Positions 19,672 to 28,694 are shown, counted from the first letter of the stretch. The stretch is 64,000 nt of DNA from Actinomyces faecalis (GCF_013184985.2 NZ_CP063418.1:2418001-2482000); one strand, 5' to 3'. Made by a program: numbers and translations. Notes: a model not told the origin generated them from the letters alone.

Positions 19672-20367
19672 ATGCCAAAGATCATGGGGAGCTCACTCGC
19701 CGAGCACCGCGAGCGGATGCGTACGGCGCTCTTTGACGCCCTGTCCGAGCTCATGAGCCAGCGCTCCTTCGACAAGATCACGCTGTCCGACGTCGCCACT
19801 CACGCCGGTGTGGGCCGCACAGCCGTGTACAACCACTTCGCGGACAAGGAGGACCTCCTCCTGGCCTTCATGGAGCACGAGACCGCGCGCTACTCCGAGC
19901 AGCTCTCACGCGCCCTGGCCGGGATCGAGGACCCGATCGACCGGCTGCGCGTCTACGTGCGCCAGCAGGCGCTCCTCAAGCGCCACTACCACTTCCCCAC
20001 CTCTGGACCTCTGGCGCACTCGGTCTCGCGAGGTACCGCCGGGCGCCTGCGCACCCACGCCGGGCTCATGATGCAGATGCTCTCCCAGATCCTCACCGAC
20101 GCGATGGACAAGGGCGTGATCCCGCGCCAGGACCCCGGCATCGTCATGCCGCTGATCCACGCCGCCATCATGGGAGGCCGCCCCACGCCCACCAAGGCGG
20201 ACGCCCGGGCCGCCTATCTGGAGGCGCTCGACGTCTTCATCCTGCGAGCAGTAGGCGCTGAGGTCCCCGCGCACGCCGTGCCCGTGATCGACCAGACCAC
20301 CAGCACCGAGCCCCTGGAGGGCACTCGGAACGACGCCGCGCCTGAGGTGGTACAGGCCGCCGGCTGA
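19672..20367 (+). CDS. TetR-family transcriptional regulator
   Basis: This 231-residue protein has a TetR N-terminal helix-turn-helix: SFDKITLSDVATHAGVGRTA, then VYNHFADKEDLLLAFMEHE. The C-terminal ligand domain is helical and ends in a disordered Glu/Ala tail. In this subfamily (DUF-type TetR of actinobacteria) the ligand and target are unknown. It is followed by the variant-LRR gene 124 bases on, with its own ribosome site, so the two need not be in one unit. Starts at 19672 and 19684 are both possible; neither has a clear ribosome site. Confidence 0.92.
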   Translation: MPKIMGSSLAEHRERMRTALFDALSELMSQRSFDKITLSDVATHAGVGRTAVYNHFADKEDLLLAFMEHETARYSEQLSRALAGIEDPIDRLRVYVRQQALLKRHYHFPTSGPLAHSVSRGTAGRLRTHAGLMMQMLSQILTDAMDKGVIPRQDPGIVMPLIHAAIMGGRPTPTKADARAAYLEALDVFILRAVGAEVPAHAVPVIDQTTSTEPLEGTRNDAAPEVVQAAG

Positions 20368-20491
20368 GCCTGCCTCGCTCAGGTAGTCTCTTCCAGTCGG
20401 AGCCCGTCAGCCTCTGACCACGCCGCGAGCCACGCCCCTTCGTCACGGGGCCCCGCGTGCCATAGTGGGCATAACCCAGGAGGACTACAGC

Positions 20492-21604
20492 ATGTCTCGG
20501 TCTCAGGACGATCTCGTCGCACGCGCGAGCGACCCGAACGCCGAGCTCGCGACCCTGCACGAGCTCGCCCAGAACTACCCTGGCCTGCGCCCCTACATCG
20601 CCACCAACCCGCGGACCTACCCGGCCCTGCTGGACTGGCTCGCCACGCTGGGCGACCCGGCCGTCGACGCCGCGCTGGCCTCGCGTGCCACCGGCCACCC
20701 CGCTGCTGGTGACGCGGTGGCCCCGACCTCGGTGCTCTCCTCGCCCACTGCTGACTCAGCAGCGATGACTGCGCTCCCCACGCCCCAGAGCGCCCCGACC
20801 GTCTCTGCAGCCTCCGCCGCCCAGCCGGCGACGCAGACCTACCCGGCATCCACGTCCCCGAGAGCCACAGCCGCTGTGCCGCCCGTCGTCCAGCCTGGCC
20901 CGTCCCCGGTTGGCGTCCCCCAGCCCGCCACCTGGGCGGGAGGCTCGGACAGCGGGGTCTTCGGCGTCGGAGTCGCTGAGAGCCAGGAGCCCTCGGGACG
21001 GCGCCGCTCCACGATCGTGCTGGCGATCCTGGCCGCCGTGGCCCTCGTCCTGGTTATCTCGATCGTCGTGTGGTTCTCCACCTCCGGTGGTGACGAGCCC
21101 ACCGCGAGCGCCCCCACGGGCCAGGCCCAGCAGGAACAGGCTCCCGCCACCCAGGACGCTCCCACGCAGGAGACCAGCCCGAGCGCCGAGCCGTCCCCCA
21201 CACCCAGCCCTACCCCCACCCAGAGCCAGGCCCTGCGCGCGCCGGCCCCCACCGGCGCCGTCGAGATGGGCTCCTTCTCCGCTCCCAGCGGCAACATCGC
21301 CTGCACCCTGGGCGAGGACTCCGTCTCCTGCACGATCAACGAGCACCACTTCACTCCCGAGGACGCCTCCTGCAGCTCTGACCCCACCGCCCCCTTCACC
21401 GTGACGGTGACCAAGGACGGCCAGGCGCTGGGCAGCTGCGGCGGCGCCGGCGCCGTGGGAGGGGCCGCCCTGAGTTACGGCTCCTCAGCCAAGAACGACT
21501 CCTTCGCCTGCACCGCGACCGAGGCGGCGATCAGCTGCTGGAGCCAGGTGAGCGGTCAGGGATTCTCCCTCTCACGCGAGGACGCCCTCGGGACGGTTCG
21601 CTAG
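20492..21604 (+). CDS. Variant leucine-rich-repeat membrane protein with secreted Cys-rich domain
   Basis: This 370-residue protein has three parts. The first 65 residues match the N-terminal variant-LRR domain of actinomycete membrane proteins (LVARASDPNAELATLHELAQ, YIATNPRTYPALLDWLATLG). A Ser/Pro/Ala linker leads to one membrane helix (TIVLAILAAVALVLVISIVV) near residue 175. The outer part has a Thr/Pro/Gln-rich stalk, then a compact Cys-containing domain that begins FSAPSGNIACTLGEDSVSC and ends SCWSQVSGQGFSLSREDA. The cytoplasmic LRR and external domain suggest a sensor or scaffold, which is inference. The ATG at 20492 is fixed by AGGAGG at 20478-20483. Confidence 0.88.
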   Translation: MSRSQDDLVARASDPNAELATLHELAQNYPGLRPYIATNPRTYPALLDWLATLGDPAVDAALASRATGHPAAGDAVAPTSVLSSPTADSAAMTALPTPQSAPTVSAASAAQPATQTYPASTSPRATAAVPPVVQPGPSPVGVPQPATWAGGSDSGVFGVGVAESQEPSGRRRSTIVLAILAAVALVLVISIVVWFSTSGGDEPTASAPTGQAQQEQAPATQDAPTQETSPSAEPSPTPSPTPTQSQALRAPAPTGAVEMGSFSAPSGNIACTLGEDSVSCTINEHHFTPEDASCSSDPTAPFTVTVTKDGQALGSCGGAGAVGGAALSYGSSAKNDSFACTATEAAISCWSQVSGQGFSLSREDALGTVR

Positions 21605-21612
21605 AGCCTCCC

Positions 21613-22896
21613 ATGCACCGGATGACCTCAACCTACGGGCGGATCCTCGTCAGGCCCGGCGCCTGGCAGTTCTCCCTGGCGGGCCTGCTCGCGCGCTTCC
21701 CCATGTCGATGGTGGGGATCTCCACCATCCTGGCGGTCCAGGGCCTGTACGGCTCCTACTCCGCCGCCGGTACCGTCAGCGCGGCGAACATCATCGCGGC
21801 CGCCGTCGGCTCTCCCCTCCTGGCACGACTGGTCGACTCCTACGGCCAGGCCCGTGTCATGGTGCCAGCGCTCCTAGGCTCCTCCGCCTCCTTGCTCGGC
21901 CTCATCGTCGCCACGCAGGAGGTCGCGCCGCTGTGGACGCTCATCATCCTGTCGGGCCTGGCCGGCGGCCTGGGAGGGTCCATGGGCTCGCTCGTGCGCT
22001 CACGGTGGACCACCCTGCTCGACTCCCCCGACGACGTCCACACCGCCTTCTCCCTGGAGGCGGCCCTGGACGAGGTCTCCTTCATGATCGGTCCTGTGCT
22101 GGCCACGGCCCTGTGCACGACGCCCGTGCTGCCGGTGACCAGCGGCTGGATCGTCGCCCTGACCCTCCAGCTCGTCGGCGGCCTGTGGTTCCTCTCCCAG
22201 CGCGCCACCGAGCCCACGCCGCACCCGCGGGCCCCGGCGCGTGCCCGCCGTCGAGCGGCTGACGACGACGCACGAGCCACCGACCTCGACGCCCTCGCCC
22301 CGGCCAGGCTCCCCTCCGTCCTGTCCTACGGGTCGGTACGAGCCATCGTCCTCATCTTCCTGTGCGCCGGCATCATGTTCGGCGCTAACGACGTCTCCGC
22401 CGTCGCCTTCGCCACCGAGCTGGACCAGAAGAGCTTCTCCGGCGTGGCGCTGGCCTGCTGGGCCACGGGCTCGCTCATCGCCGCGCTCGTCTACGGCGCA
22501 CGCACCTGGGGCTGGCCGCTGTGGAAGCAGCTGGGAGTCGGCATGGTGTGGCTGGCCCTGGGGGCCTCGACCTTCCTGCTGGCCCCCAACCTCGCGGTCC
22601 TTGCTGTCCTCTACGTCCTGGTGGGGCTGGGCACCGCCCCCACCATCACCTCGGGCAACAACATCGTCCAGGTCACGGTCGCCCCCGGGCAGCTGACGGA
22701 GGGGCTGGCCTGGATCGGCACCGCCATGAACATCGGTGTCTCACTGGGGTCGATGCTCGGCGGCCAGGCTATTGACGTCGCCGCCTCCCGCGGCGGGTAC
22801 ACCCTGACCATGTGCGCGGCGTGGATCGGCGTCGTGGTTCTGCTCGTCGGCCTGCGCACCCTGCGCGGCGCCCGCACCCAGGGGCACCTGGGCTGA
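21613..22896 (+). CDS. MFS transporter
   Basis: This 427-residue protein has about twelve membrane helices in two halves, divided by a basic loop rich in Arg and Ala (ARARRRAADDDARATD). Motif A-like sequence LLARLVDSYGQARVMVP lies after helix two, and LARFPMSMVGIST begins the first helix. It resembles the small-molecule or drug efflux proteins of the MFS seen in Actinobacteria. The substrate is unknown. It ends with TGATG, sharing one base with the next gene, so the two are translationally coupled. The start at 21613 is 8 bases after the previous stop. Confidence 0.9.
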   Translation: MHRMTSTYGRILVRPGAWQFSLAGLLARFPMSMVGISTILAVQGLYGSYSAAGTVSAANIIAAAVGSPLLARLVDSYGQARVMVPALLGSSASLLGLIVATQEVAPLWTLIILSGLAGGLGGSMGSLVRSRWTTLLDSPDDVHTAFSLEAALDEVSFMIGPVLATALCTTPVLPVTSGWIVALTLQLVGGLWFLSQRATEPTPHPRAPARARRRAADDDARATDLDALAPARLPSVLSYGSVRAIVLIFLCAGIMFGANDVSAVAFATELDQKSFSGVALACWATGSLIAALVYGARTWGWPLWKQLGVGMVWLALGASTFLLAPNLAVLAVLYVLVGLGTAPTITSGNNIVQVTVAPGQLTEGLAWIGTAMNIGVSLGSMLGGQAIDVAASRGGYTLTMCAAWIGVVVLLVGLRTLRGARTQGHLG

Positions 22897-24155
22897 TGGG
22901 TCCAGGACGCTGGACGCGGTGGGCCGAGCCTACATGGACCCAGGTGATGGCGTGGTGCGCCGTCGCCGTCGCCTGCTACCCCAGGCTCTGGGACAAGGCG
23001 GGCGAGCCCCTGTTCAAGCTCGACGCGTGGATCTACTACCACGCCGTCGCCCAGTGGCGGGCGGGCGGCAGCCTCTACGACTGGTGGGCCAACCCGGACC
23101 AGTACCTGTGGCCCTTCACCTACACGCCCTTTGCCGCCTGGGCCTTCACACCGCTGACCTGGTTGGACGACCGCAGCGTCCAGGTGCTGCTGGTGCTGAC
23201 CACGCCCGCGTGCGTGGGGGTGACGGCCTGGGCCACGGCCCGTGCGCTCGGGGCGCGTTCCCGACAGGCCTGGGCGCTGGCGCCGTGGGCCGCGCTGGTC
23301 GGCGTGAACGTGATCGAGCCGGCCTTCAAGTCGATGGAGTACGGCCAGGTCAACGCTGTCCTCATGATGCTCGTGGCACTGGACCTGCTGGTCGTCCCCG
23401 TGCGCTCACCGTGGCACGGGGTGCTGTCGGGCCTTGCGGCTGCCTTCAAGCTGACCCCGGCGATCACCGTGCTGGTTCTCCTGGCTCGCAGGCAGTGGCG
23501 TGCCGCGGCCACCATGGCAGGATCCGCAGCCGGCGTGACCGCGCTGTGCTGGCTCGTCTCGCCTCGCGAGTCCACCCAGTTCTTCCTCTCCGCCATGTGG
23601 GACCCGGGGCGAGCCGGCTTTGCCGACTACTCCGGCAACCAGAACCTCAAGGGCCTGGTCGCACGGTGGCTGCCGGAGAGCCTGTGGACGCCGGTGTGGG
23701 CGCTGGCGGTGCTTGCCGCACTGGCCGGCGCGTGGATGCTGCTGCGCCGTCTGAACGGGCTGTCCGCGACGCCGTCGGACGGCGGCACCGTGCTCAGTCT
23801 CCAGGTCACGGTCACGATGACGCTGGGACTGCTTGTCTCCCCGATCTCCTGGTCCCACCACTGGGTGTGGTGCGTGCCGGCGCTCATCGCGCTGGCCGTC
23901 GCGGCGTGCCGGTGGGACTCCCCTGCGCTCGCGAGCACGGTGGCCGCTGGGGTGACGGTGTTCGTCCTGGCGATGCAGTGGTGGTTCCCGGAGCAGAACC
24001 ACGTGGAGCAGGACTGGCCGGTGTGGGCGACCGTCGTGGGATCGTCCTACACGTTGTGGGCGATCGGCACCGGGATCGTGCTGGCTCACGAGGCGCGACG
24101 CCTGGCGTCCCAGCACGTCCCGACCCGGCAGGCCGTTCGCGCTGAGGCCGCGTAG
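22896..24155 (+). CDS. GT87-type membrane glycosyltransferase (DUF2029)
   Basis: This 419-residue polytopic protein has about ten membrane helices. Its N-terminus holds DAWIYYHAVAQWRAGGSLYDW and YLWPFTYTPFAAWAF, the Asp and P-F-x-Y-x-P motif of GT87 (polyprenol-phosphate-mannose alpha-mannosyltransferases, PimE-like). LKSMEYGQVNAVLMMLVALD-type sequence follows and matches the family NQVN/GQVN segment. Such enzymes add mannose to lipid-linked glycans in actinobacterial envelopes. The acceptor is not known. The ATG at 22896 shares one base with the MFS stop, so the two genes are coupled, hinting at an envelope pathway. Confidence 0.9.
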   Translation: MGPGRWTRWAEPTWTQVMAWCAVAVACYPRLWDKAGEPLFKLDAWIYYHAVAQWRAGGSLYDWWANPDQYLWPFTYTPFAAWAFTPLTWLDDRSVQVLLVLTTPACVGVTAWATARALGARSRQAWALAPWAALVGVNVIEPAFKSMEYGQVNAVLMMLVALDLLVVPVRSPWHGVLSGLAAAFKLTPAITVLVLLARRQWRAAATMAGSAAGVTALCWLVSPRESTQFFLSAMWDPGRAGFADYSGNQNLKGLVARWLPESLWTPVWALAVLAALAGAWMLLRRLNGLSATPSDGGTVLSLQVTVTMTLGLLVSPISWSHHWVWCVPALIALAVAACRWDSPALASTVAAGVTVFVLAMQWWFPEQNHVEQDWPVWATVVGSSYTLWAIGTGIVLAHEARRLASQHVPTRQAVRAEAA

Positions 24156-24211
24156 CCCGAGCCCTGATCGCGCCTGAGCCACGACAGGCACGTCCCCGCT
24201 AGGATCCTGGT

Positions 24212-25333
24212 GTGCCGTTCTCTGACATCGCCCGCGCCGCCGAGGACCTCCTTCACCGGGACATGATCCCGGCCCTACGCGCCCGCGGCTGGCGACCGCG
24301 CGTGGTGGCCTATCACGGCTACGGGTCTGCTGGCGACCGGGGCTCGATGGCACGCGTCCTGGCACGCATGGTGATGCGTCCGCAGGACGCGCCGGCCGAG
24401 GGACCGCTCTTCCGGTCCATCCCGGACTCGCTGCCCGCCACCGCTACCGAGGTCCGCGACCTCGCGCTGGACTCCCTCATTGACGCCCAACGCGGCTGGC
24501 GCCAGTTCATTGACGTGCCCGTCCCCTACCTGCCCGTCACCATCCGTGTGGGGAGCGCCTCGGTACGTACTCGTGCCGACCGCGGCGGGTACGTGGACGT
24601 GGTCGTCCGTGACCACGGCCTGGAGCCTGGCTGCCACGAGGTGGAGATCGACGCTGCCGGTGCCGGGACCGTGCACACTCGTGTCACCATCGTGGCGCCC
24701 GGTCCCCAGCTCGGCATCGTCTGCGACATCGACGACACCGTCATGGTCACCAACGTCCCTCGCGCCTTCATCGCCGGCTGGAACCTCCTGGTCAAGAACG
24801 CCTCCAACCGTGAGGCGGTACCGGGGATGCCGGAGCTGCTCACCCGCGTCAGTCAGGCCCACCCGCAGGCACCGCTGGTCTTCCTGTCGACCGGGGCGTG
24901 GAACGCGGTGCCGACGCTGCGTTCCTTCTTCAAGAAGCACTCCGTCCCTGAGGCGCCCATGCTCATGACCGACTGGGGACCGACCAACACCGGTTGGTTC
25001 CGCTCCGGGATCGAGCACAAGCGCACCGAGCTGCGGCGTCTCCTCATCGACCTGCCGGAGGTGCAGTGGCTGCTCATCGGAGACGACGGCCAGCACGACC
25101 TGCTCATCTACTCTGAGGTCGTGCGTGAGCACTCTGACCGGGTCGCCGCCGTGGCCATCCGGCGCCTGTCCCAGAAGGAGCAGGTGCTCGCCGGCAGCCA
25201 GATCGCCCACCCGATGGGCCTGGGGCCGCAGGCGCGCACCCTGGCTGAGGCGGACGTCCCGGTGGTGCAGGGGCGCGACGGCTACGCCCTGGCCCGCACG
25301 CTGCCGCGGTGGATCACCCAGGGCGAGGCGTAG
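24212..25333 (+). CDS. App1-type phosphatase-domain protein (DUF2183)
   Basis: This 373-residue protein contains the App1 catalytic domain with the HAD-like CDIDDTVMVTNV motif at about residues 171-182. Downstream are VFLSTGAWNAVPTLRSFFKK and LLIGDDGQHDLLIYSEVVRE, the second and third HAD motifs. Yeast App1 is a phosphatidate phosphatase; bacterial members are of unknown function. The N-terminal region has a beta-rich domain (PYLPVTIRVGSASVRTRADR). The GTG at 24212 has AGGA upstream. No membrane helix is seen. It is followed by a class B palindrome. Confidence 0.9.
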   Translation: MPFSDIARAAEDLLHRDMIPALRARGWRPRVVAYHGYGSAGDRGSMARVLARMVMRPQDAPAEGPLFRSIPDSLPATATEVRDLALDSLIDAQRGWRQFIDVPVPYLPVTIRVGSASVRTRADRGGYVDVVVRDHGLEPGCHEVEIDAAGAGTVHTRVTIVAPGPQLGIVCDIDDTVMVTNVPRAFIAGWNLLVKNASNREAVPGMPELLTRVSQAHPQAPLVFLSTGAWNAVPTLRSFFKKHSVPEAPMLMTDWGPTNTGWFRSGIEHKRTELRRLLIDLPEVQWLLIGDDGQHDLLIYSEVVREHSDRVAAVAIRRLSQKEQVLAGSQIAHPMGLGPQARTLAEADVPVVQGRDGYALARTLPRWITQGEA

Positions 25334-25371
25334 TCGGGGCAGGCTGGGCGGGATCGACCTGGCCAGCGCCC

Positions 25372-25442
25372 TCGCTCTCGCCTCTCAACAGTCAGTTTCG
25401 CAGCGGCCCGCTACGAGAGCGAGTGTTCCGGGGCGAGGGCGA
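25372..25442. repeat. Class B 71-bp intergenic palindrome
   Basis: Cores TCGCTCTC (25372) and TCAGTTTC (25392) are 20 bp apart, mirrored by gagagcga (25415) and gagggcga (25435). The total length (71) and centre (15 bases) equal the copies at 6711 and 18905. It lies between convergent genes. Confidence 0.85.
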
Positions 25443-25561
25443 CGGTGCGGGAGAGGGCTGGAACAGGGCCGACCAGCCGTCACGACGCCATACGTGCCAC
25501 CGCAGACCCACATACGCTCGCACTCACACAGGCCTCACGCACGCGCAGGCCACGCTCCAGG

Positions 25562-26440
25562 TCAGACCGAGACCCCGATGAGGTGCCCGATCCCCCACGT
25601 CACCGCCATCGCCAGCGCCCCGCCGGCCATGTTGCGGATGACAGCCGGTCGCACCGGCGCCTCACCCAGGCGTGCCGAGACACCACCTGTCAGTGCCAGT
25701 CCCACGAGGACCGCCGCGAAGGTCAGGGGGATCTTGACCGCTGTGGGCAGCAGGACGATCGCCAGCATCGGCAGCAGCGAGCCGAGGATGAAGGCCACCG
25801 CGCTGGAGAAGGCTGCGTGCCACGGGTTGGTGTACTCGTCCTCACGCAGGCCGAGCTCAGCCTCCAGGTGCGCGCCGACGGCGTCGTGCGCCGTGAGCTC
25901 GCGAGCCACCGTCATCGCGGTGGCTGGGCTCAGCCCCTTGGCCCGGTAGTGGGACGCCAGCTCGTCAATGCCCGCCTCCGGGTCCTGGGCGAGCTCCTCA
26001 CGCTGGCGTACCACCAGCGCCCGCTCCGTGTCCGACTGGGTCGAGACCGAGACGTACTCGCCCGCAGCCATCGAGACCGCACCCGCCAGGACGCCAGCGA
26101 CGCCGGCGGTCAGGATCGCGCTCGTGTTCTCAGGCGTCGCTGCGGCAACACCGATCACCAGGCCGGCGACCGAGACGATACCGTCGTTCGCGCCCAGGAC
26201 CCCGGCGCGCAGCCAGTTCAGCCGTGAGGCCAGGGAGACGGCGGCGTCGCGCGGGTCCCGCTGGTCAGTCGTGCTGCTCGGCACTGAGGGGGCGTGGGCC
26301 GCTGCGTCGTCAGCCAGCGCAAAGGTGCTCAGCGCGCTGTCCAGGGGCGCCCGGGCGTCCAGGACCGGGAGCGCCGACGGCGTCCCGGCGTCCTCAGGCA
26401 GAGGGCGGGTGCTGCTCGTGGTCGTCTCGGTCCTGCTCAT
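25562..26440 (-). CDS. VIT/CCC1-family iron or manganese transporter
   Basis: This 292-residue protein belongs to the vacuolar iron transporter (VIT1/CCC1) family. It has LNWLRAGVLGANDGIVSVAG and MAAGEYVSVSTQSDTE, the family signatures, with the Glu/Asp-rich helical metal-binding segment between helices two and three (REELAQDPEAGIDELA). About five membrane helices are visible. In bacteria such proteins export iron or manganese. A Ser/Thr/Ala-rich N-terminal tail of about 70 residues precedes the first helix and is not conserved. A likely promoter and an iron-box half-site lie upstream (26470-26496). Confidence 0.93.
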   Translation of the reverse strand: MSRTETTTSSTRPLPEDAGTPSALPVLDARAPLDSALSTFALADDAAAHAPSVPSSTTDQRDPRDAAVSLASRLNWLRAGVLGANDGIVSVAGLVIGVAAATPENTSAILTAGVAGVLAGAVSMAAGEYVSVSTQSDTERALVVRQREELAQDPEAGIDELASHYRAKGLSPATAMTVARELTAHDAVGAHLEAELGLREDEYTNPWHAAFSSAVAFILGSLLPMLAIVLLPTAVKIPLTFAAVLVGLALTGGVSARLGEAPVRPAVIRNMAGGALAMAVTWGIGHLIGVSV

Positions 26441-26469
26441 GACTTAATAGTAGAAGCAATCAATACTGC

Positions 26470-26496
26470 CGTATAGCAACGTGAGTCTTACCTAAG
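26470..26496 (-). promoter_or_regulatory. Possible promoter and DtxR-like half-site of the VIT gene
   Basis: On the minus strand, TATACG (26475-26470) fits a -10 box about 30 bases before the ATG at 26440. Upstream of it lies TTAGGTAA (26495-26488), like one half of the DtxR/IdeR consensus TTAGGTTAGCCTAACCTAA; the other half is poor. The local AT-richness contrasts with the flanks. Iron regulation would suit the gene, but the match is weak. Confidence 0.35.
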
Positions 26497-26722
26497 GAAG
26501 GTGGGGCTGCCCTGCCTGACGACGGAGCCAGCACCCAGGCCACACCACTGCACCGTCCCTCACCCGCTGTCACGCGTCCCAGCAGCCTCACGCCCGACGC
26601 TCTCGCGGTGCACAGCATCCCGTCAGACCAGCCCGCCGCACGAGCATCGCCAGCCCACCCTCTTGCTACGCTGCACTGGGCTCCACCGCCCGCGATGTCG
26701 TCGTCCAGCACAGGAGGCAGCC

Positions 26723-27028
26723 ATGGCCAGCAAGATCCCCTTCATCCTCGGTCTCGGCGCGGGATACGTCCTCGGGACCCGAGCAGGACGCGCCCGGTAC
26801 GAGCGCATCAAGGCCGCCGCCACGCGAGTGGCTGAGCAGCCTTTCGTGCGCGAGAAGGTCGACTCAGCCTCAGCCAAGGCCACGAGCTTCGCACGCCAGC
26901 AGGGCGAGGTCATCACGGACAAGGTGGTCGAGGCCGTCAAGGAGCGTCTCTTCGGCGCCCCCGCACCGCAGGCCGCCACCCCGTCCCAACCCATCGAGGT
27001 CGACGACGCCGAGGTCCGTTCCGTCTGA
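26723..27028 (+). CDS. YtxH-like small membrane-associated protein
   Basis: This 101-residue protein begins MASKIPFILGLGAGYVLGTR, a short hydrophobic N-terminus followed by AGRARYERIKAAATRVAEQP, the pattern of YtxH/DUF948-type envelope stress proteins. The rest is a charged amphipathic helix (VREKVDSASAKATSFARQQG) and a short tail with Pro and acidic residues. The ATG at 26723 is fixed by AGGAGG at 26712-26717; the much longer in-frame ORF upstream is Pro/Arg-rich noise. Function is unknown. Small proteins of this type in Actinobacteria are associated with the membrane. A class C palindrome follows. Confidence 0.85.
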   Translation: MASKIPFILGLGAGYVLGTRAGRARYERIKAAATRVAEQPFVREKVDSASAKATSFARQQGEVITDKVVEAVKERLFGAPAPQAATPSQPIEVDDAEVRSV

Positions 27029-27041
27029 GATCCCAGCGCCA

Positions 27042-27150
27042 GCTCCCCTATCTGATCGTCGCTACCCCTTCACCTCACTCGTTACCCGGCCGTGCGTGCG
27101 GCAGGGGTGCGAAGGACACAACGGGGTAGCGACGACAACGAAGGGATAGC
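27042..27150. repeat. Class C ~110-bp palindromic array (three cores per arm)
   Basis: Left cores GCT-CCCC (27042, one base deleted), GCTACCCC (27061) and GTTACCCG (27081) are 19 then 20 bp apart. They are mirrored by GGGGTGC (ending 27110), GGGGTAGC (27130) and GGGATAGC (27150). All pairs share one centre near 27096, and the inner gap is 14 bases. The same array recurs at 37462, 38650 and 42597. It lies between convergent genes. Confidence 0.88.
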
Positions 27151-27212
27151 AGCGACTATGGGAGAGGGGACTACAGGCCATCACGGTTCCTCATGTTGCG
27201 GGGCCGGTAGAT

Positions 27213-28082
27213 CTAGAGGTCCTGCGGGTCCAGCGGCTCGTGGCGTCGCGGCGTCGAGCGCGGTACTGGCCTCGCCCACCGGGGGCGCCCCATGAGCGAG
27301 CGCCGCCAGCCCTCACGCACGGTGCCACCCTCATCGGGTGCACCGACCGACCCGACCGGCCACCTGCGCCGCGGTCCTGCGGACAGGCGCGCCGCTCGCC
27401 GTCGTTCGCGCTCACGCTGGACGTCCGAGGAGACCGGAAGCCGCCACGAGCGCCAGTAGGCCAGTAGGCACATACCTGCACCTACCGCCGTCGCCGCCAC
27501 CATCGCCCAGGTGGCCGGGATGCCGACGACGACGAGCGCAACCTCCGTCCCGGCCGAGCACAGGGCCGGGACGGCGTACAGCTTGTTCCCGCCGAAGACC
27601 GCCGGGGTCTCGCCCACGGAGATGTCGCGGATCATCGAGCCGCCCACCGCCGTCAGGCACCCCAGCAGCAGCGCCGGCATGACGCCGAGGCCGTTGACCA
27701 GGGCCTTGGAGGCGCCGGTAGCCGCCCAGGTCCCGAGCACGACGGCGTCGGCGACGACGAGGAAGCGCCTGGCCGGGCGCGAGCCGAAGGGAAGCCACCA
27801 GGCCACGAGCGCACCTGCGCAGGCAGTGTAGAGGTAGTAGGGGTCGGTCAGCGCGAAGGGCGGGCCTGCCTGGATCATGAGGTCGCGCAGGATGCCGCCC
27901 CCGGTGGCGGTGAGCATCGCCAGCACCACGAAGCCCACGAGGTCAAAGTTCTTACGACGTGCGATGAGGCCGCCCAGGATCCCGTTGAGGAGGACACCGG
28001 ACAGGTCGAGCGCACGGAAGGTGCTCGACAACGCCTCAGGGACCGGCATCTCGACGGCGGCGTGAAGAACTGGGGCGAGCAC
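27213..28082 (-). CDS. TRIC-type cation channel family protein (YicG/UPF0126)
   Basis: This 289-residue membrane protein has about seven helices and two repeated glycine-rich segments, TATGGGILRDLMI and TAVGGSMIRDISVGETPAVF, the hallmark of the duplicated UPF0126 domain. Bacterial members resemble trimeric intracellular cation (TRIC) channels, which conduct potassium. A basic cytoplasmic tail rich in Arg and Pro (from about residue 225) ends the protein and is lineage-specific. The gene is monocistronic on the minus strand. The start at 28082 gives a short Met/Leu N-terminus before the first helix. Potassium conduction is inferred. Confidence 0.92.
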   Translation of the reverse strand: MLAPVLHAAVEMPVPEALSSTFRALDLSGVLLNGILGGLIARRKNFDLVGFVVLAMLTATGGGILRDLMIQAGPPFALTDPYYLYTACAGALVAWWLPFGSRPARRFLVVADAVVLGTWAATGASKALVNGLGVMPALLLGCLTAVGGSMIRDISVGETPAVFGGNKLYAVPALCSAGTEVALVVVGIPATWAMVAATAVGAGMCLLAYWRSWRLPVSSDVQRERERRRAARLSAGPRRRWPVGSVGAPDEGGTVREGWRRSLMGRPRWARPVPRSTPRRHEPLDPQDL

Positions 28083-28155
28083 GGCGACAGCCTAGCCAAC
28101 AACGCCTATCCCCTGGATCCAGGTCCGAGGCATCGAAAATGCGAGCACATCAGCC

Positions 28156-28218
28156 TTGACACGCAGGGGGGTGAGTCGAAGATGATGTTACTCGCGCCGG
28201 CACTAGCTCAAAGGGGAG
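28156..28218 (+). promoter_or_regulatory. Promoter and ribosome site of the accessory island
   Basis: TTGACA at 28156-28161 is followed, 19 bases on, by a weak -10 candidate GATGAT (28181-28186). AAGGGGAG at 28211-28218 is a strong ribosome site 4 bases before the ATG at 28223. The -35 is consensus, rare in this window. Confidence 0.45.
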
Positions 28219-28222
28219 CATC

Positions 28223-28684
28223 ATGAGCACGCCCACCATCACACGCTTCATGACGATATTCTCAGCTGTCTCCTTAGTCCTCCTGAGTATCCCCGTGACC
28301 GCTACTGCCGTGGCGTGGGGGCCACTATCCTCCTCGTACAACGGCTCGGTCCGAGTCAGCGGATCAGGCTCGTTCACCAACAGCGGGAACACACGCGCTA
28401 CCACCACCTACACGATCACAGATCGTCAGCAGGAAGGGAATTCGGTCTACGGGTCGACGCGCGGATACATTTACGGACCTGCTGCTGACGGTTCTGTGGG
28501 GTGGCAGTTCCGAGATATCGGATCCACCCCAGAGTTTTCCAACACCACACGTACCTACACAACTTCCTTCCGGTTGAACGCCACTGGTACAAAGGCCCGG
28601 GGGGAGATCTACGTCTGCGCACAAATGGGTTTCCCCGTCCCCGACTCTTGCTCCGACGCCGCCTACCCGTCCTTCAACTACTGA
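28223..28684 (+). CDS. Unrecognised secreted protein, possible exported antimicrobial or toxin
   Basis: This 153-residue protein begins with a signal peptide (RFMTIFSAVSLVLLSIPVTA, cleavage near ATAVA-W). The mature part is about 120 residues, rich in Ser, Thr, Gly, Asn and Tyr, and low in Lys. It has two Cys close to the end (YVCAQMGFPVPDSC), which could form a disulfide. Beta-rich segments such as NTRATTTYTITDRQQEG and SNTTRTYTTSFRLNATGTKA are visible. I do not recognise a family; the pattern is only loosely like lactococcin 972-type secreted bacteriocins, and size and Trp content do not match. The gene starts a likely operon with an ABC ATPase and two membrane proteins, so it may be the exported or protected-against product. 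Confidence 0.6.
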   Translation: MSTPTITRFMTIFSAVSLVLLSIPVTATAVAWGPLSSSYNGSVRVSGSGSFTNSGNTRATTTYTITDRQQEGNSVYGSTRGYIYGPAADGSVGWQFRDIGSTPEFSNTTRTYTTSFRLNATGTKARGEIYVCAQMGFPVPDSCSDAAYPSFNY

Positions 28685-28694
28685 CGCACCTCGC

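Noticed and set aside
28223..28684. Secreted protein as lactococcin 972 family
   Set aside because: Length, Trp content and the known motif pattern do not match, and the usual partner membrane protein is absent.
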